A stretch of 64,000 bases of DNA from Marinactinospora thermotolerans DSM 45154 (lineage in GTDB: Bacteria; Actinomycetota; Actinomycetes; Streptosporangiales; Streptosporangiaceae). The DNA lies in NCBI RefSeq assembly GCF_900167435.1, contig NZ_FUWS01000001.1:601313-665312 (forward strand), written 5' to 3'. The position numbers were made by a program, and so were the translations under genes. The first letter of the stretch is position 1. Each line of letters opens with the position of its first letter. Below the pieces are notes generated by a model. The model did not search any database, was not told where the DNA came from, and worked only from the letters and a program-made list of their open reading frames with translations. Below, piece after piece: positions 1-8,870 of this stretch.

Positions 1-2
1 TG

Positions 3-1256
3 GGCCCCCTGCCCGCCCTGCCCGAACGCGCCCCGGACGCGCCGGAGCCCCTACCGGGACGGGTGCTGCACCTGGTCTCCAACGCGCTACCGCACACCCA
101 GGCCGGATACACCGTCCGCACCCATCGCATCGTCTGCGCGCAACAGGCCGCCGGGCTGGACCCCCACGTGGCGACCTTCGTGGGCTGGCCCCCCGAGGGA
201 GGCGAATCCGAGCAGCAGGTCGACGGCATCACCTACCACCGGCTCCGCCCCGGCGGGCGGCTCCCCGAAGGACTCGGGCCCCGGGTTGAGGCGGGCGTGG
301 CCGCCGCCACCGAACTGGCCCTCCGGCTGCGCCCATCGGTGCTGCACGCGGCCACCGACCACCGCAACGGCTCGGTCGCGCTGGCCGTCGGGGCCAGGCT
401 CGGCATCCCCGTGGTCTACGAGGTGCGCGGTTTTCTGGAGGAGACCTGGCTGGCCAAGGCCGGACCGCGGGCCGAGGGCAGCGAACGGCACCGGCTGATC
501 GTGGAACGTGAGACCGCCGTGATGCGGGCCGCGGACGCGGTCGTGACCCTGGCCGCCACGATGCGGGAGGAGATCGTGGCCCGCGGGATCGACCCGGACA
601 AGGTCGTCTTGGCCCCCAACGCGGTGGACCCGGCCCTGCTGGAGGCCAGGCCGGACGGCGCGGCCTTCCGGCGGGCGCACGGGATCGGCGAGGAGGAGTT
701 CGTCGTCGGCTCGGTGTCGAGCCTCGTCGCCTACGAGGGCTTCGACACGCTCATCTCGGCCGCGGCCCGGCTCCGTGACGCCGGTGTGGCCGTGCGCGTC
801 CTGCTCGTCGGCGACGGCGAGGCCCGGGCCGGCCTGCGCGAACAGGCCGACCGGCTGGGGCTGGGGAGCGCCTGCCTGCTTCCCGGCCGGGTCCCCCCCG
901 ACGAGGCGCTGCGCGCCCAGGCCGCGTTGGACGTGTTCGTCGCCCCACGCGCGGACCAGCGGGTCTGCCGGCTGGTCACGCCGTTGAAACCGGTCGAGGC
1001 GATGGCCCTGGGCACGCCCGTCGTCGCCAGCGACATTCCCGCGCTGCGGGAGGTCCTGGCCGAGGGGCGGGCCGCCGTGCTGGTTCCCCCGGGCGACGCG
1101 GGCGGGCTGGCCGAGGCGCTGCTGCGGCTGCGCGGGGACCCGGGGCTACGCGCCCGCCTGGTCTCGGCGGGACGCGCCGAGGTGACCGGGCGACGCACGT
1201 GGCCGCGCGTCGCCCGGACCTACCGCGAGCTGTACGAGCGTCTGGGCGCCCGGTGA
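3..1256 (+). CDS. GT4-family glycosyltransferase, 5' end outside window
   Basis: A retaining GT-B glycosyltransferase that would transfer a sugar from a nucleotide-sugar donor; the acceptor cannot be told. The frame is open from the first bases of the window, so the visible 417 residues are probably the C-terminal part of a longer protein; a GTG at 63 is an internal alternative start. The N-terminal Rossmann part carries LHLVSNALPHTQAGYTVRTH (HTQAGY is typical of this GT4 subgroup) and PVVYEVRGFLEETW. The C-terminal donor-binding part has VVGSVSSLVAYEGFDTL and the E-x7-E region KPVEAMALGTPVVASD. It ends 45 bp before the convergent end of hisF. Role in cell-surface polysaccharide or secondary metabolite glycosylation is inference. 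Confidence 0.85.
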   Translation, partial: GPLPALPERAPDAPEPLPGRVLHLVSNALPHTQAGYTVRTHRIVCAQQAAGLDPHVATFVGWPPEGGESEQQVDGITYHRLRPGGRLPEGLGPRVEAGVAAATELALRLRPSVLHAATDHRNGSVALAVGARLGIPVVYEVRGFLEETWLAKAGPRAEGSERHRLIVERETAVMRAADAVVTLAATMREEIVARGIDPDKVVLAPNAVDPALLEARPDGAAFRRAHGIGEEEFVVGSVSSLVAYEGFDTLISAAARLRDAGVAVRVLLVGDGEARAGLREQADRLGLGSACLLPGRVPPDEALRAQAALDVFVAPRADQRVCRLVTPLKPVEAMALGTPVVASDIPALREVLAEGRAAVLVPPGDAGGLAEALLRLRGDPGLRARLVSAGRAEVTGRRTWPRVARTYRELYERLGAR

Positions 1257-1263
1257 GCCGACA

Positions 1264-1295
1264 CCGCCGTCCCGCGCACCGGCGCGCAACGGCGG
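1264..1295. terminator. Hairpin between convergent glycosyltransferase and hisF
   Basis: CCGCCGT (1264-1270) pairs perfectly with ACGGCGG (1289-1295), with an inner GCGC/GCGC pairing. It sits exactly between two converging stop codons. There is no T-tract on either strand, so its action as a bidirectional terminator is inferred from position and stem only. Confidence 0.45.
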
Positions 1296-1301
1296 CCGGG
1301 G

Positions 1302-2072
1302 TCAGCGGACGGGGTGGCCGTGGGCGCGCAGCTCTGCCTTGACATCGCCGATCGTGAAGTCGCCGAAGTGGAACACCGAGGCCGCCAGGACCGCGTCGGC
1401 CCCCGCGTCGATCGCCGGCGGGAAGTGCTCGACCTTGCCGGCGCCGCCGCTGGCGATCAACGGGATGTCGACGACCTCGCGCACCGCCCGGATCAGCTCC
1501 AGGTCGAAGCCCTCGCGGGTTCCGTCGGCGTCCATCGAGTTGAGCAGGATCTCGCCCGCTCCCAGCTCGGCGGCCTGCCGGGTCCACTCCACCGCGTCGA
1601 TGCCGGTGCCGCGCCGCCCCCCGTGCGTGGTCACCTCGAACCCGCTGGGGGTCGAGGTCTCCGGGCCGACCCGCCGCACGTCCGCGCTGAGGACCAGCAC
1701 CTGGTTGCCGAACCGCAGGGCGATCTCGCGGATCAGCTCCGGACGGGCGATCGCCGCGGTGTTGACACCGACCTTGTCGGCACCGGCGCGCAGCAACCGG
1801 TCGACGTCGTCGGGGGTGCGCACGCCCCCGCCGACGGTCAGCGGAATGAACACCTGGGAGGCGGTGCGGCGCACCACGTCATAGGTGGTCTCCCGGTCGC
1901 TGCTGGAGGCCGTGACGTCGAGGAAGGTCAGTTCGTCGGCGCCCGCGCCGTCGTAGCGCCCGGCCAGTTCCACCGGATCGCCGGCGTCGCGCAGGTTCTG
2001 GAAGTTGACGCCCTTGACGACGCGGCCGGCGTCGACGTCCAGGCACGGGATGACCCGTACCGCCAGGGTCAT
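1302..2072 (-). CDS. hisF: Imidazole glycerol phosphate synthase cyclase subunit HisF
   Basis: Cyclase subunit of IGP synthase. It uses ammonia from HisH to convert PRFAR to imidazole glycerol phosphate and AICAR in histidine synthesis. It has 256 residues, the usual length, with a full (beta/alpha)8 pattern: [19 protein letters not shown] at the N-terminus with the catalytic Asp in CLDVD, the phosphate-binding LTVGGGVRT, the second catalytic Asp in LVLSADVRR, and the C-terminal phosphate loop PLIASGGAG. The ATG overlaps the hisA stop by four bases (ATGA), so translation is coupled. It is the last visible gene of the his operon and faces the glycosyltransferase. Confidence 0.97.
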   Translation of the reverse strand: MTLAVRVIPCLDVDAGRVVKGVNFQNLRDAGDPVELAGRYDGAGADELTFLDVTASSSDRETTYDVVRRTASQVFIPLTVGGGVRTPDDVDRLLRAGADKVGVNTAAIARPELIREIALRFGNQVLVLSADVRRVGPETSTPSGFEVTTHGGRRGTGIDAVEWTRQAAELGAGEILLNSMDADGTREGFDLELIRAVREVVDIPLIASGGAGKVEHFPPAIDAGADAVLAASVFHFGDFTIGDVKAELRAHGHPVR

Positions 2073-2800
2073 CGGGGGCTCACCGCCTTCAGGGCCTCCT
2101 CCAGGGTGAAGGCGCCCTCGTACAGGGCGGTGCCCATGATCGCCCCTTCGACGCCCTCGGGCACCAGCGTCGCGATCGCGCGCAGGTCGTCCAGGCTGGA
2201 GACGCCGCCGCTGGCCACCACCGGCCTGTCGGTGTGGCGGCACACGTCGCGCAGCAGGTCGAGGTTGGGGCCCTTGAGCGTGCCGTCCTTGTTGACGTCG
2301 GTGACGACGTAACGGGCGCACCCCTGCGCCTCAAGGCGCTCCAGGGTCTCATACAGGTCCCCGCCGTCCCGAGTCCATCCCCGGGCGGCCAGCGTCGTGC
2401 CGCGCACGTCCAGGCCGATGGCGATGCGGTCGCCGTACTCGCCGATGATACGGGCGCACCAGTCGGGGTCCTCCAGCGCGGCGGTCCCGATGTTGACCCG
2501 GGTGCAGCCGGTGGCCAGGGCCGCGGCCAGCGACTCGTCGTCGCGGATGCCGCCGGACAGCTCGACCTTGACGTCGAGCTCGCCGACGATGCGGGCGAGC
2601 AGCTCGCGGTTGTGGCCGCGGCCGAACGCCGCGTCGAGGTCGACGAGGTGGATCCATTCGGCGCCGGCCTTCTGCCAGCCCAGCGCGGCCTGGACCGGAT
2701 CGCCGTAGCGGCCCCCGGAGTCGGCCTTGCCCTGGACGAGCTGGACGGCCTGGCCGCCGGAGACGTCGACGGCGGGCAGCAGTTCGAGCGTGGATGTCAT
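2069..2800 (-). CDS. hisA: Phosphoribosyl isomerase A (HisA; possibly bifunctional PriA)
   Basis: Isomerises ProFAR to PRFAR (HisA reaction). In actinobacteria the orthologue PriA often also performs the TrpF reaction of tryptophan synthesis. It has 243 residues; catalytic Asp in PAVDVSGGQ at the N-terminus and in [13 protein letters not shown] in the second half. The [10 protein letters not shown] segment, with the Trp of the PriA substrate loop, is kept, which favours a dual HisA/TrpF role; whether a separate trpF exists lies outside the window. ATG at 2800 starts 46 bp after hisH, and the stop overlaps hisF. Confidence 0.94.
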   Translation of the reverse strand: MTSTLELLPAVDVSGGQAVQLVQGKADSGGRYGDPVQAALGWQKAGAEWIHLVDLDAAFGRGHNRELLARIVGELDVKVELSGGIRDDESLAAALATGCTRVNIGTAALEDPDWCARIIGEYGDRIAIGLDVRGTTLAARGWTRDGGDLYETLERLEAQGCARYVVTDVNKDGTLKGPNLDLLRDVCRHTDRPVVASGGVSSLDDLRAIATLVPEGVEGAIMGTALYEGAFTLEEALKAVSPR

Positions 2801-2846
2801 TGGCAAACCTCGGTCGGATGGGACGGACGGTCGGTGTTCGGGCCGT

Positions 2847-3482
2847 TCACAGGGTGGCGACCCAGTTGGCCAGCAGCTTCGCGCCGGCGTCGCCGGACTT
2901 CTCCGGGTGGAACTGGGTGGCCCACAGCGGTCCGTTCTCGACCGCCGCGACGAAGGGTTCGCCATGCCGGGACCAGGTGACCAACGGCGACGCGACGGGC
3001 GCGCCAGAGGCGTCGAGCTCCCAGCGGCGCACCCCGTAGGAGTGGACGAAGTAGAACCTCTCGTCGGGGTCGATACCGGCGAACATCCGGGATCCCTCGG
3101 GGGCTTCGACGGTGTTCCACCCCATGTGGGGGACGACCGGCGCCTCCAGGCGCTCGACCGTGCCGGGCCACTCCGCGCAGCCCTCGGTGGTGACGCCGTG
3201 CTCGATGCCACGCTCGAACAGGACCTGCATGCCCACGCAGACCCCCAGAACCGGGCGGCCGCCGGCCAGCCGCCGGCCGATGATCCGGTCGCCGCCCGCG
3301 GCGCGCAACCCGGTCATGCACGCCTCGAAGGCGCCGACGCCGGGCACGAGCAGGCCGTCGGCGTCGAGCGCGGCATGCGGGTCGCTGGTGACGGTGACGT
3401 CGGCGCCGGTGCGTTCCACCGCACGCTGCGCCGAACGGAGGTTGCCCGATCCGTAGTCGAAGATGACGACACGTGGCTGCAC
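2847..3482 (-). CDS. hisH: Imidazole glycerol phosphate synthase glutaminase subunit HisH
   Basis: Class I glutamine amidotransferase that releases ammonia from glutamine and channels it to HisF. It has 211 residues. The nucleophile Cys82 lies in LGVCVGMQ, and the His-Glu pair is in [11 protein letters not shown] near the C-terminus; the oxyanion-strand region [10 protein letters not shown] is also present. The start is a GTG at 3482, 30 bp after the small membrane-protein gene. HisF is separated from it by hisA, as in the usual actinobacterial H-A-F order. Confidence 0.96.
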   Translation of the reverse strand: MQPRVVIFDYGSGNLRSAQRAVERTGADVTVTSDPHAALDADGLLVPGVGAFEACMTGLRAAGGDRIIGRRLAGGRPVLGVCVGMQVLFERGIEHGVTTEGCAEWPGTVERLEAPVVPHMGWNTVEAPEGSRMFAGIDPDERFYFVHSYGVRRWELDASGAPVASPLVTWSRHGEPFVAAVENGPLWATQFHPEKSGDAGAKLLANWVATL

Positions 3483-3512
3483 GTGTGACCGCGCCTTTCC
3501 ATGGGTCGTGGG

Positions 3513-3674
3513 TCAGTTGAAGTAGTCGAGCCGCAGGACGCCCGCGACGACCGCCAGCAGCGCGCAGACGGCGAGGGCGACCGCGAGCACTCTGCTGTTC
3601 CGCCAGGTGGCGATGGTCCCTCCGGCCAGGAGCCCGCCGAGGGCCAGCAGCAGGACCGGCGCGAGGCTGTCCAT
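3513..3674 (-). CDS. Small two-helix membrane protein in the his operon
   Basis: A 53-residue protein of unknown function. Two hydrophobic segments (about residues 4-21 and 28-46) are joined by a short polar turn with W-R-N-S-R, then a short tail RLDYFN; this fits a hairpin membrane protein. Its ATG overlaps the hisB stop by one base (TGATG), so it is almost certainly translated by coupling. It is embedded between hisB and hisH, both essential for histidine synthesis, which argues that it is a real gene. I do not recognise a named family. A role in the pathway, for example a membrane tether or simply a retained passenger, would be speculation. Confidence 0.75.
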   Translation of the reverse strand: MDSLAPVLLLALGGLLAGGTIATWRNSRVLAVALAVCALLAVVAGVLRLDYFN

Positions 3675-4267
3675 CACAGGGCGCCCTTGGTGGAGGGAAC
3701 GCCGGTGACCCTCGGGTCGCGCTCGGAGGCGAACCGCAGCGCCCGCGCGAACGCCTTGAACTGGCACTCGACGATGTGGTGGGCGTTGCGCCCGTAGGGC
3801 ACGTGGATGTGCAGCGCCACACGCGCCTGGGCGACGAAGGACTCGAAGATGTGCCGGGTCATCGTGGTGTCGTAGTCGCGGCCGATGACCGGGGCCATGT
3901 TCTGCGGCTCGGAGTGGACGAGGTAGGGCCGGCCCGAGAGGTCCACGGTGACCTCGGCGAGCGCCTCGTCCAGCGGGACCTTGGCGTCGGCGAAGCGGCG
4001 GATGCCCGCCTTGTCCCCCAACGCCTCGCGGAAGGCCGCGCCCAGCGCGAGCGCGGTGTCCTCCATCGTGTGGTGGGAGTCGATGTGCAGGTCGCCCTCG
4101 GTGCGCACGGTGAGGTCGAACAGGCCGTGCTTGGCGAGCTGGTCGAGCATGTGGTCGTAGAAGCCGACGCCGGTGGAGATGTCGGCGACGCCGGTCCCGT
4201 CGAGGTCGATCTCGACGAGGACCTTGGTCTCCTTGGTGGTGCGTTCGACGCGGCCGATGCGGCTCAT
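3674..4267 (-). CDS. hisB: Imidazoleglycerol-phosphate dehydratase HisB
   Basis: Manganese-dependent dehydratase converting imidazole glycerol phosphate to imidazole acetol phosphate. It has 197 residues, so it is the monofunctional type without the N-terminal phosphatase domain of enterobacterial HisB. The two metal-binding repeats are visible: DSHHTMEDTALALG in the first half and NAHHIVECQFKAFARAL in the second, plus GFYDHMLDQLAKHG. ATG start at 4267, 60 bp downstream of hisC. Confidence 0.97.
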   Translation of the reverse strand: MSRIGRVERTTKETKVLVEIDLDGTGVADISTGVGFYDHMLDQLAKHGLFDLTVRTEGDLHIDSHHTMEDTALALGAAFREALGDKAGIRRFADAKVPLDEALAEVTVDLSGRPYLVHSEPQNMAPVIGRDYDTTMTRHIFESFVAQARVALHIHVPYGRNAHHIVECQFKAFARALRFASERDPRVTGVPSTKGAL

Positions 4268-4327
4268 GGGGATCGCGGCTCTCTGCTGGACGGTGTTGTG
4301 TGACGGTGTTGGGGCGAAGCGGACGGT

Positions 4328-5413
4328 CTAGTGACCGGTCACATTCGACAGCGCGGCGCGAAACGCCGCGTTCTCCTCGGGCGTGCCGACGGAGACCCGC
4401 AGCCAGCCCGAGGGACCCACCTCGCGGATGAGGACTCCCTGGTCGAGCATTCGCCGCCAGACCTCGCCGCGGTCGGGGAAGACCCCGAACAGGACGAAGT
4501 TGGCGTCGGAGTCGGCGACGCTGAACCCCCGTTCGCGCAGCCACGCGACGAGGGCGTCGCGCTCCTCGCGCAGCTGCTTGACGGTTCCCAGGAGCTCGTC
4601 GGCGAAGTCCAGGGCGGTGACGGCGACCGCCTGGGTGACCGCCGAGAGGTGATAGGGCAGCCGGACGAGCTGGATCGCGTCGACGACCGCCGGATGCGCG
4701 GCGAGGTAGCCCAGCCGCGCCCCGGCCATCGCGAACGCCTTGGACATGGTGCGCGAGACGATGAGCCGCGGGTGGCGGGGCAGCAGCGACAACGCGCTGG
4801 GCGTGCCCTCGCGGCGGAACTCCGCGTAGGCCTCGTCGACCACGACGACGCCCGGGGCCACCTCGGCCACGGCCTCGATCGTCTCCAGTGGCAGCGCCGT
4901 CCCGGTGGGGTTGTTGGGCGAGGTCAGGAAGACCACGTCGGGCCGGTGACGCAGGACCGCCGCGCGGGCCTCGGCCGGGTCGATCGAGAAGTCGTCACCG
5001 CGCCGCTCGGCCACCCAACGGGTCCCGGTGACACCCGTGATGACGGGGTGCATCGAGTAGGACGGCTCGAACCCCATGGCGGTGCGGCCCTGCCCCCCGA
5101 AGACCTGCAGCACCTGCTGGAGGATCTCGTTGGAGCCGTTGGCCGCCCACACCCCGCGGACGTCCAGGCCGTGGCCGAGGTAGTCGGCGAGCGCGCTCCG
5201 CAGCCGGACCGCGTCGCGGTCGGGGTAGCGGTTGAGCCCGACGGCGACATCGGCGACGGCGCGGGCCAGGGCCTCGGCCAGTCGCGGCGACGGCGGGTAG
5301 GGGTTCTCGTTGGTGTTGAGGGCCACCGGGACGTCCAGCTGCGGCGCGCCGTAGGGGGTGCGGCCGCGCAGGTCGTCGCGGATGGGCAGGTCCTCCAGGC
5401 CGAACTCGCTCAC
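4328..5413 (-). CDS. hisC: Histidinol-phosphate aminotransferase HisC
   Basis: PLP-dependent class I/II aminotransferase making histidinol phosphate from imidazole acetol phosphate and glutamate. It has 361 residues. Visible landmarks are [12 protein letters not shown] for substrate binding, [19 protein letters not shown], and the PLP lysine in [19 protein letters not shown]. The GTG at 5413 overlaps the hisD stop by four bases (GTGA). An earlier in-frame start exists only inside hisD and is rejected because the family N-terminus begins near this GTG. Confidence 0.96.
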   Translation of the reverse strand: MSEFGLEDLPIRDDLRGRTPYGAPQLDVPVALNTNENPYPPSPRLAEALARAVADVAVGLNRYPDRDAVRLRSALADYLGHGLDVRGVWAANGSNEILQQVLQVFGGQGRTAMGFEPSYSMHPVITGVTGTRWVAERRGDDFSIDPAEARAAVLRHRPDVVFLTSPNNPTGTALPLETIEAVAEVAPGVVVVDEAYAEFRREGTPSALSLLPRHPRLIVSRTMSKAFAMAGARLGYLAAHPAVVDAIQLVRLPYHLSAVTQAVAVTALDFADELLGTVKQLREERDALVAWLRERGFSVADSDANFVLFGVFPDRGEVWRRMLDQGVLIREVGPSGWLRVSVGTPEENAAFRAALSNVTGH

Positions 5414-6714
5414 GCGCGCTCCTCCCCCTCGAACCGGGCGGTGACCGCCTGGCCGTGGGCCGGCAGGTCCTCGGCCTCGGCCAGCGCCACCACGTGGTGG
5501 GCGACGTCGGCGAGCGCGGCGCGGTCGTACTCGACGACGTGGACGCCGCGCAGGAAGGTCTGCACGCTCAGCCCCGAGGAGTGGCAGGCGCACCCCCCTG
5601 TGGGCAGGACGTGGTTGGAGCCCGCGCAGTAGTCGCCGAGGGAGACCGGGGAGTGGTCGCCGATGAAGATGGCGCCGGCGTTGCGCACCCGCGCGGCGAC
5701 GGCACGGGGGTCCTCCGTCATGATCTGCAGGTGTTCGGCGGCGTAGGCGTTGGCGACGGCCAGCCCCTGGTCGAGGTCGTCCACGAGGACGATGCCGGAT
5801 TGACGGCCGCCGAGCGCCTCGGTGATGCGCTCACGGTGCTTGGCCGCGTCGACGCGGGCCCGCAGTCGTTCCTCGACCTCGCCGGCCAGGCGCTCGGACG
5901 GGGTGACGAGCACCGACCCCGCGATGACGTCGTGCTCGGCCTGGCTGATGAGGTCGGCGGCGACATAGTCGGGGTCGGCGCTGTCGTCGGCGAGCACCAT
6001 GATCTCGGTGGGGCCGGCCTCGGAGTCGATGCCGATGACCCCCTTGAGCAGGCGTTTGGCGGCGGCGACCCAGATGTTGCCGGGGCCGGTGACCATGGCA
6101 GCGGGCGCGCACTCGCCGGCGCCGTAGGCGAACATCGCCACGGCCTGGGCGCCGCCGACCGCGTAGACCTCGTCGACGCCCAGCAGCGCGCAGGCCGCCA
6201 GGATCGCGGGGTGGGGCAGGCCGCCGAACTCGGCCTGGGGCGGGGAGGCCACGGCCAGCGAGGGCACGCCGGCCTCCTGGGCGGGCACGACGTTCATGAT
6301 GACGCTGGAGGGGTAGACGGCACGGCCGCCCGGGACGTACAGGCCGACCCTGTCCACGGGGATCCACCGTTCGGTGACGGTGCCGCCGGGCACCACCTCG
6401 GTGGTGATGTCGGCGCGGCGCTGGTCGCGGTGGACCAGGCGGGCACGCCGGATCGACTCCTCCAACGCGGCGCGCACGGCCGGTTCGAGACGGTCGGGGG
6501 CCGAATCGATCACCTCGCGCGGGACCCGGATGTCGGAGAGCCGCACGCCGTCGAACCGCTCGGTGAGCTCGATGAGCGCCTCGACGCCTCGATGGCGCAC
6601 GTCCTCGCAGATCGGGCGGACCTTCTCGGTCGCGGCCTCGACGTCGAGTTCGGCGCGGGGCAGCAGGCCGCGCGGGTCACCTGGGGTTCCTCGGAGATCG
6701 ATTCGGGAGATCAC
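5410..6714 (-). CDS. hisD: Histidinol dehydrogenase HisD
   Basis: Zinc-dependent, NAD-dependent two-step oxidation of histidinol to histidine. It has 434 residues, normal for the family. Landmarks are [18 protein letters not shown], the NAD-binding stretch [39 protein letters not shown], the catalytic ISQAEHD segment and [18 protein letters not shown] near the C-terminus. The GTG at 6714 lies exactly 7 nt after a TAGACT box, so the mRNA is probably leaderless and this is the first gene of the his operon. It is divergent from the ferritin gene. Confidence 0.96.
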   Translation of the reverse strand: MISRIDLRGTPGDPRGLLPRAELDVEAATEKVRPICEDVRHRGVEALIELTERFDGVRLSDIRVPREVIDSAPDRLEPAVRAALEESIRRARLVHRDQRRADITTEVVPGGTVTERWIPVDRVGLYVPGGRAVYPSSVIMNVVPAQEAGVPSLAVASPPQAEFGGLPHPAILAACALLGVDEVYAVGGAQAVAMFAYGAGECAPAAMVTGPGNIWVAAAKRLLKGVIGIDSEAGPTEIMVLADDSADPDYVAADLISQAEHDVIAGSVLVTPSERLAGEVEERLRARVDAAKHRERITEALGGRQSGIVLVDDLDQGLAVANAYAAEHLQIMTEDPRAVAARVRNAGAIFIGDHSPVSLGDYCAGSNHVLPTGGCACHSSGLSVQTFLRGVHVVEYDRAALADVAHHVVALAEAEDLPAHGQAVTARFEGEERA

Positions 6715-6721
6715 GCCCCTC

Positions 6722-6727
6722 AGTCTA
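6722..6727 (-). promoter_or_regulatory. Putative -10 box of the his operon (leaderless)
   Basis: On the minus strand TAGACT (TANNNT) is followed by GAGGGGC and then the hisD GTG. The 7-nt gap places the transcription start at the start codon itself. No convincing -35 is visible. Confidence 0.5.
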
Positions 6728-6846
6728 GTGGCCGGGAGCCCCGCCCCTACCTGCGGTGACGAATCGCACCACGTCCCCGTCCGCCGCGCCGCCGACCGTC
6801 CCGGCCGGCCGGAGACGATCGGACCGGGAATGAAAATAAGCACATC

Positions 6847-6895
6847 CTAAGTTTGGAAAACCTAACCTCATTCCATTTTGAAAAGCCTTCCCTAA
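6847..6895 (+). promoter_or_regulatory. Two IdeR/DtxR-like boxes upstream of ferritin
   Basis: CTAAGTTTGGAAAACCTAA at 6847-6865 matches 14 of 19 positions of the IdeR consensus palindrome (TTAGGTTAGGCTAACCTAA), with a perfect right half-site. A weaker copy (12 of 19) lies at 6877-6895 and ends in CCCTAA. They sit in an unusually AT-rich island, about 60-110 bp before the ferritin start. In mycobacteria tandem IdeR boxes upstream of bfrB activate it when iron is plentiful; the same logic here is inference. Confidence 0.55.
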
Positions 6896-6943
6896 GCGAA
6901 GGAAATCACCTTTCCCCTCGTCGCTTTCAGCGCAATTTCAAAC

Positions 6944-6949
6944 TATTAT
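6944..6949 (+). promoter_or_regulatory. Putative -10 box of the ferritin gene (leaderless)
   Basis: TATTAT (TANNNT) is followed by only six bases, CGGAAT, before the ferritin ATG, which is the spacing of a leaderless actinobacterial promoter. No Shine-Dalgarno sequence precedes the ATG, which agrees with this. Confidence 0.45.
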
Positions 6950-6955
6950 CGGAAT

Positions 6956-7522
6956 ATGACTTCCACGACGATCGGCTCCGAACGCGGACTTTCCAAGTTC
7001 CACCGCCTGCTGCTCGACCAGCTGCGCCACGAGTTCACCGCCTCCCAGCAGTACATCGCCCTGGCGACCTGGTTCGACGAACGCGACCTCCCCCAGTTGG
7101 CCAGGGTCTTCTACCGGCAGTCCCTGGAGGAACGCGACCACGCGATGATGATCGTGCGTTTCCTCATCGACAACGACGTTCCCGTGACCATTCCGGCGAC
7201 CGGCGAAGTGCGCAACGAATTCGACACCGCCCGTGACCTCGTCGCGCTCGCGCTGCGCCAGGAGCGTGAGGTCACCGAGCAGTTCCACCTTCTGACCAAG
7301 GCCGCCCGCGACGAGAACGACTACACCGGTGAGCAGTTCCTGCACTGGTTCCTCAAGGAGCAGACCGAGGAGGTCGCCAAGATGTCGACGCTGCTCGCCG
7401 TGATCGACCGCAGCAACGGCAACCTCTTCGACGTCGAGACGTTCGTGGCGCGCGACATGCCGGACGAGACCGGCGGCGACGCCACCGCTCCCGGGACCGC
7501 GGGCCCCTCCCTGACCCTGTGA
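6956..7522 (+). CDS. Non-haem bacterial ferritin
   Basis: Iron-storage ferritin that oxidises Fe(II) and stores it in a 24-subunit cage in the cytoplasm. It has 188 residues. The four-helix bundle carries the ferroxidase ligands in LRHEFTASQQYIALATWF and SLEERDHAMMIVRFL, then REVTEQFHLL and FLKEQTEEVAKM. There is no haem-binding methionine at the usual bacterioferritin place that I can recognise, so it is nearer to mycobacterial BfrB/FtnA. The C-terminal tail of about 25 residues is Gly/Ala/Pro-rich. It is monocistronic, ends at a strong terminator and is probably iron-regulated through the IdeR-like boxes upstream. Confidence 0.92.
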   Translation: MTSTTIGSERGLSKFHRLLLDQLRHEFTASQQYIALATWFDERDLPQLARVFYRQSLEERDHAMMIVRFLIDNDVPVTIPATGEVRNEFDTARDLVALALRQEREVTEQFHLLTKAARDENDYTGEQFLHWFLKEQTEEVAKMSTLLAVIDRSNGNLFDVETFVARDMPDETGGDATAPGTAGPSLTL

Positions 7523-7554
7523 CCGGCGTCCACCGCCACACCGGCCGGACGCAG

Positions 7555-7595
7555 GGCCCCTTCCGCGAGGCTTCCCGGAAGGGGCCTCCCTTTTT
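7555..7595 (+). terminator. Rho-independent terminator after ferritin
   Basis: GGCCCCTTCCG (7555-7565) and CGGAAGGGGCC (7576-7586) form a perfect 11-bp stem with a 10-nt loop, followed by TCCCTTTTT. It isolates the ferritin transcript from the next gene, which starts 16 bp later. Confidence 0.9.
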
Positions 7596-7610
7596 GGGCA
7601 TACTTGTCCC

Positions 7611-8288
7611 GTGCTCCACCGGCTGCCGCTCTTCCCGCTCGGGTCGGTCCTGTTCCCCGGCCTGCCCCTGCCGCTGCACATCTTCGAACAGCGTTACCGG
7701 CGTCTGGTGAGCGACCTGCTCGACGCTCCCTCCGATACACCCCGGCACTTCGGAGTGGTCGGCATCGAACTCGGGCACGAGGTCGGCGAGAGGTCGGCCC
7801 AGCGGCTCTTCGAGGTCGGCTGCACCGCCGAGATCCGCACGTCCCGGCTGCGCGGAGACGGGCGTTACGACCTCGTCGTCGAGGGCGGCCGGCGGTTCCG
7901 GATCGACGAGCTGCTCCCTCCCGACGACTCCTTCCCCTACCTGCGGGCCTCCACCACCCCCCTGCCCGACGAGGACGGCCCCGGCGCGGGGGAACAGGTC
8001 GACGTGGTGGCCCGGCTGTTCGGCCGCTACTGCGAGCGGTTGACCGGGATCGGGATTCCGGCCGATCCCCCGGCGGACTTCCCGACCGCCCCGCTGCCGG
8101 TGTCCTACGCGGTGTCCGCGGCGATCATCGTGGACCCCGACGAGAAGCAGGGGCTGCTGGAGGCCGACCACGCCGCGGCCCGCCTGGAACGCGCCGCGGC
8201 GCTCCTGCGCCGCGAGAACCGGGTGCTGGCCTCGCTGCCCACCCTGCCGGCCGGGCAGTTCCTGCGCCAGGAGATCAACCTGAACTGA
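7611..8288 (+). CDS. LON peptidase substrate-binding domain protein
   Basis: A 225-residue protein consisting only of the N-terminal Lon-type substrate-binding (LAN/PUA-like) domain. It opens with LPLFPLGSVLFPGLPLPLHI, the family signature, followed by FEQRYRRLVSDLL; the AAA+ and protease parts of true Lon are absent. The second half is helical (ARLERAAALLRRENRVLASL). The start is a GTG at 7611; CATACT lies six bases upstream, so the message may be leaderless. Stand-alone proteins of this kind are common in actinobacteria and their partner is unknown. It is followed after 92 bp by ybaK in the same direction. Confidence 0.85.
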   Translation: MLHRLPLFPLGSVLFPGLPLPLHIFEQRYRRLVSDLLDAPSDTPRHFGVVGIELGHEVGERSAQRLFEVGCTAEIRTSRLRGDGRYDLVVEGGRRFRIDELLPPDDSFPYLRASTTPLPDEDGPGAGEQVDVVARLFGRYCERLTGIGIPADPPADFPTAPLPVSYAVSAAIIVDPDEKQGLLEADHAAARLERAAALLRRENRVLASLPTLPAGQFLRQEINLN

Positions 8289-8380
8289 CCGGACCGCGCG
8301 GCCGCGGCCCTCGCGGCGCTAGGGTTGGGACCGGCCGGACCTGCCGGCCGAGGCGACGGGACCGAGGGGATGGGGCGACG

Positions 8381-8863
8381 GTGAGCGGCAAGGGAACTCC
8401 GGCGACGGTCGCGGCGCAGCGCGCGAAGGCGGCCTTCACCCTGCACCCCTACACCGCTACGGGCAACGGCGGCTCCTACGGCGAGGAGGCCGCCGACGCG
8501 CTCGGGGTCGCCCACGAGCGGGTGTTCAAGACCCTGGTCGCCGACGTGGAGGGGACCCTCACCGTCGGCGTCGTCCCGGTCGCGACGTCACTGGACCTCA
8601 AAGCGCTCGCGGCCGCGGTGGGCGGAAAGCGCGCCACCATGGCCGACCCGCGCGCCGCCGAACGCGCGACGGGGTACGTGGTGGGCGGGATCAGCCCGTT
8701 GGGGCAGCGCAAACGGCTGCGCACCGTCATCGACTCCTCCGCGACGAGCCATCCGACCATCTTCGTCTCGGCCGGACGCCGGGGTCTGCAGATGGAACTG
8801 GCACCCGAGGAGCTGGTGCGGCTCACCGGCGCGGTGACCGCCCCGATCGGCGCCCGGGGCTGA
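8381..8863 (+). CDS. ybaK: Cys-tRNA(Pro) deacylase, YbaK/EbsC family
   Basis: Editing enzyme that hydrolyses mischarged Cys-tRNA(Pro) after prolyl-tRNA synthetase error. It has 160 residues. Family landmarks are ALGVAHERVFKTLVADVEG with the conserved Lys, VVPVATSLDLKALAAAVG, the loop GYVVGGISPLGQRKRL, and IFVSAGRRGLQMELAPEEL near the C-terminus. The GTG at 8381 is preceded by a purine-rich GAGGGGA; a nearby ATG at 8370 is out of frame. It ends 7 bp from the convergent DUF2567-like gene. Confidence 0.92.
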   Translation: MSGKGTPATVAAQRAKAAFTLHPYTATGNGGSYGEEAADALGVAHERVFKTLVADVEGTLTVGVVPVATSLDLKALAAAVGGKRATMADPRAAERATGYVVGGISPLGQRKRLRTVIDSSATSHPTIFVSAGRRGLQMELAPEELVRLTGAVTAPIGARG

Positions 8864-8870
8864 GGACGGT

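Noticed and set aside
6722-6955. Histidine leader peptide or T-box before hisD
   Set aside because: The -10 box lies 7 nt from the hisD start, leaving no room for a leader, and no His-codon run is seen.
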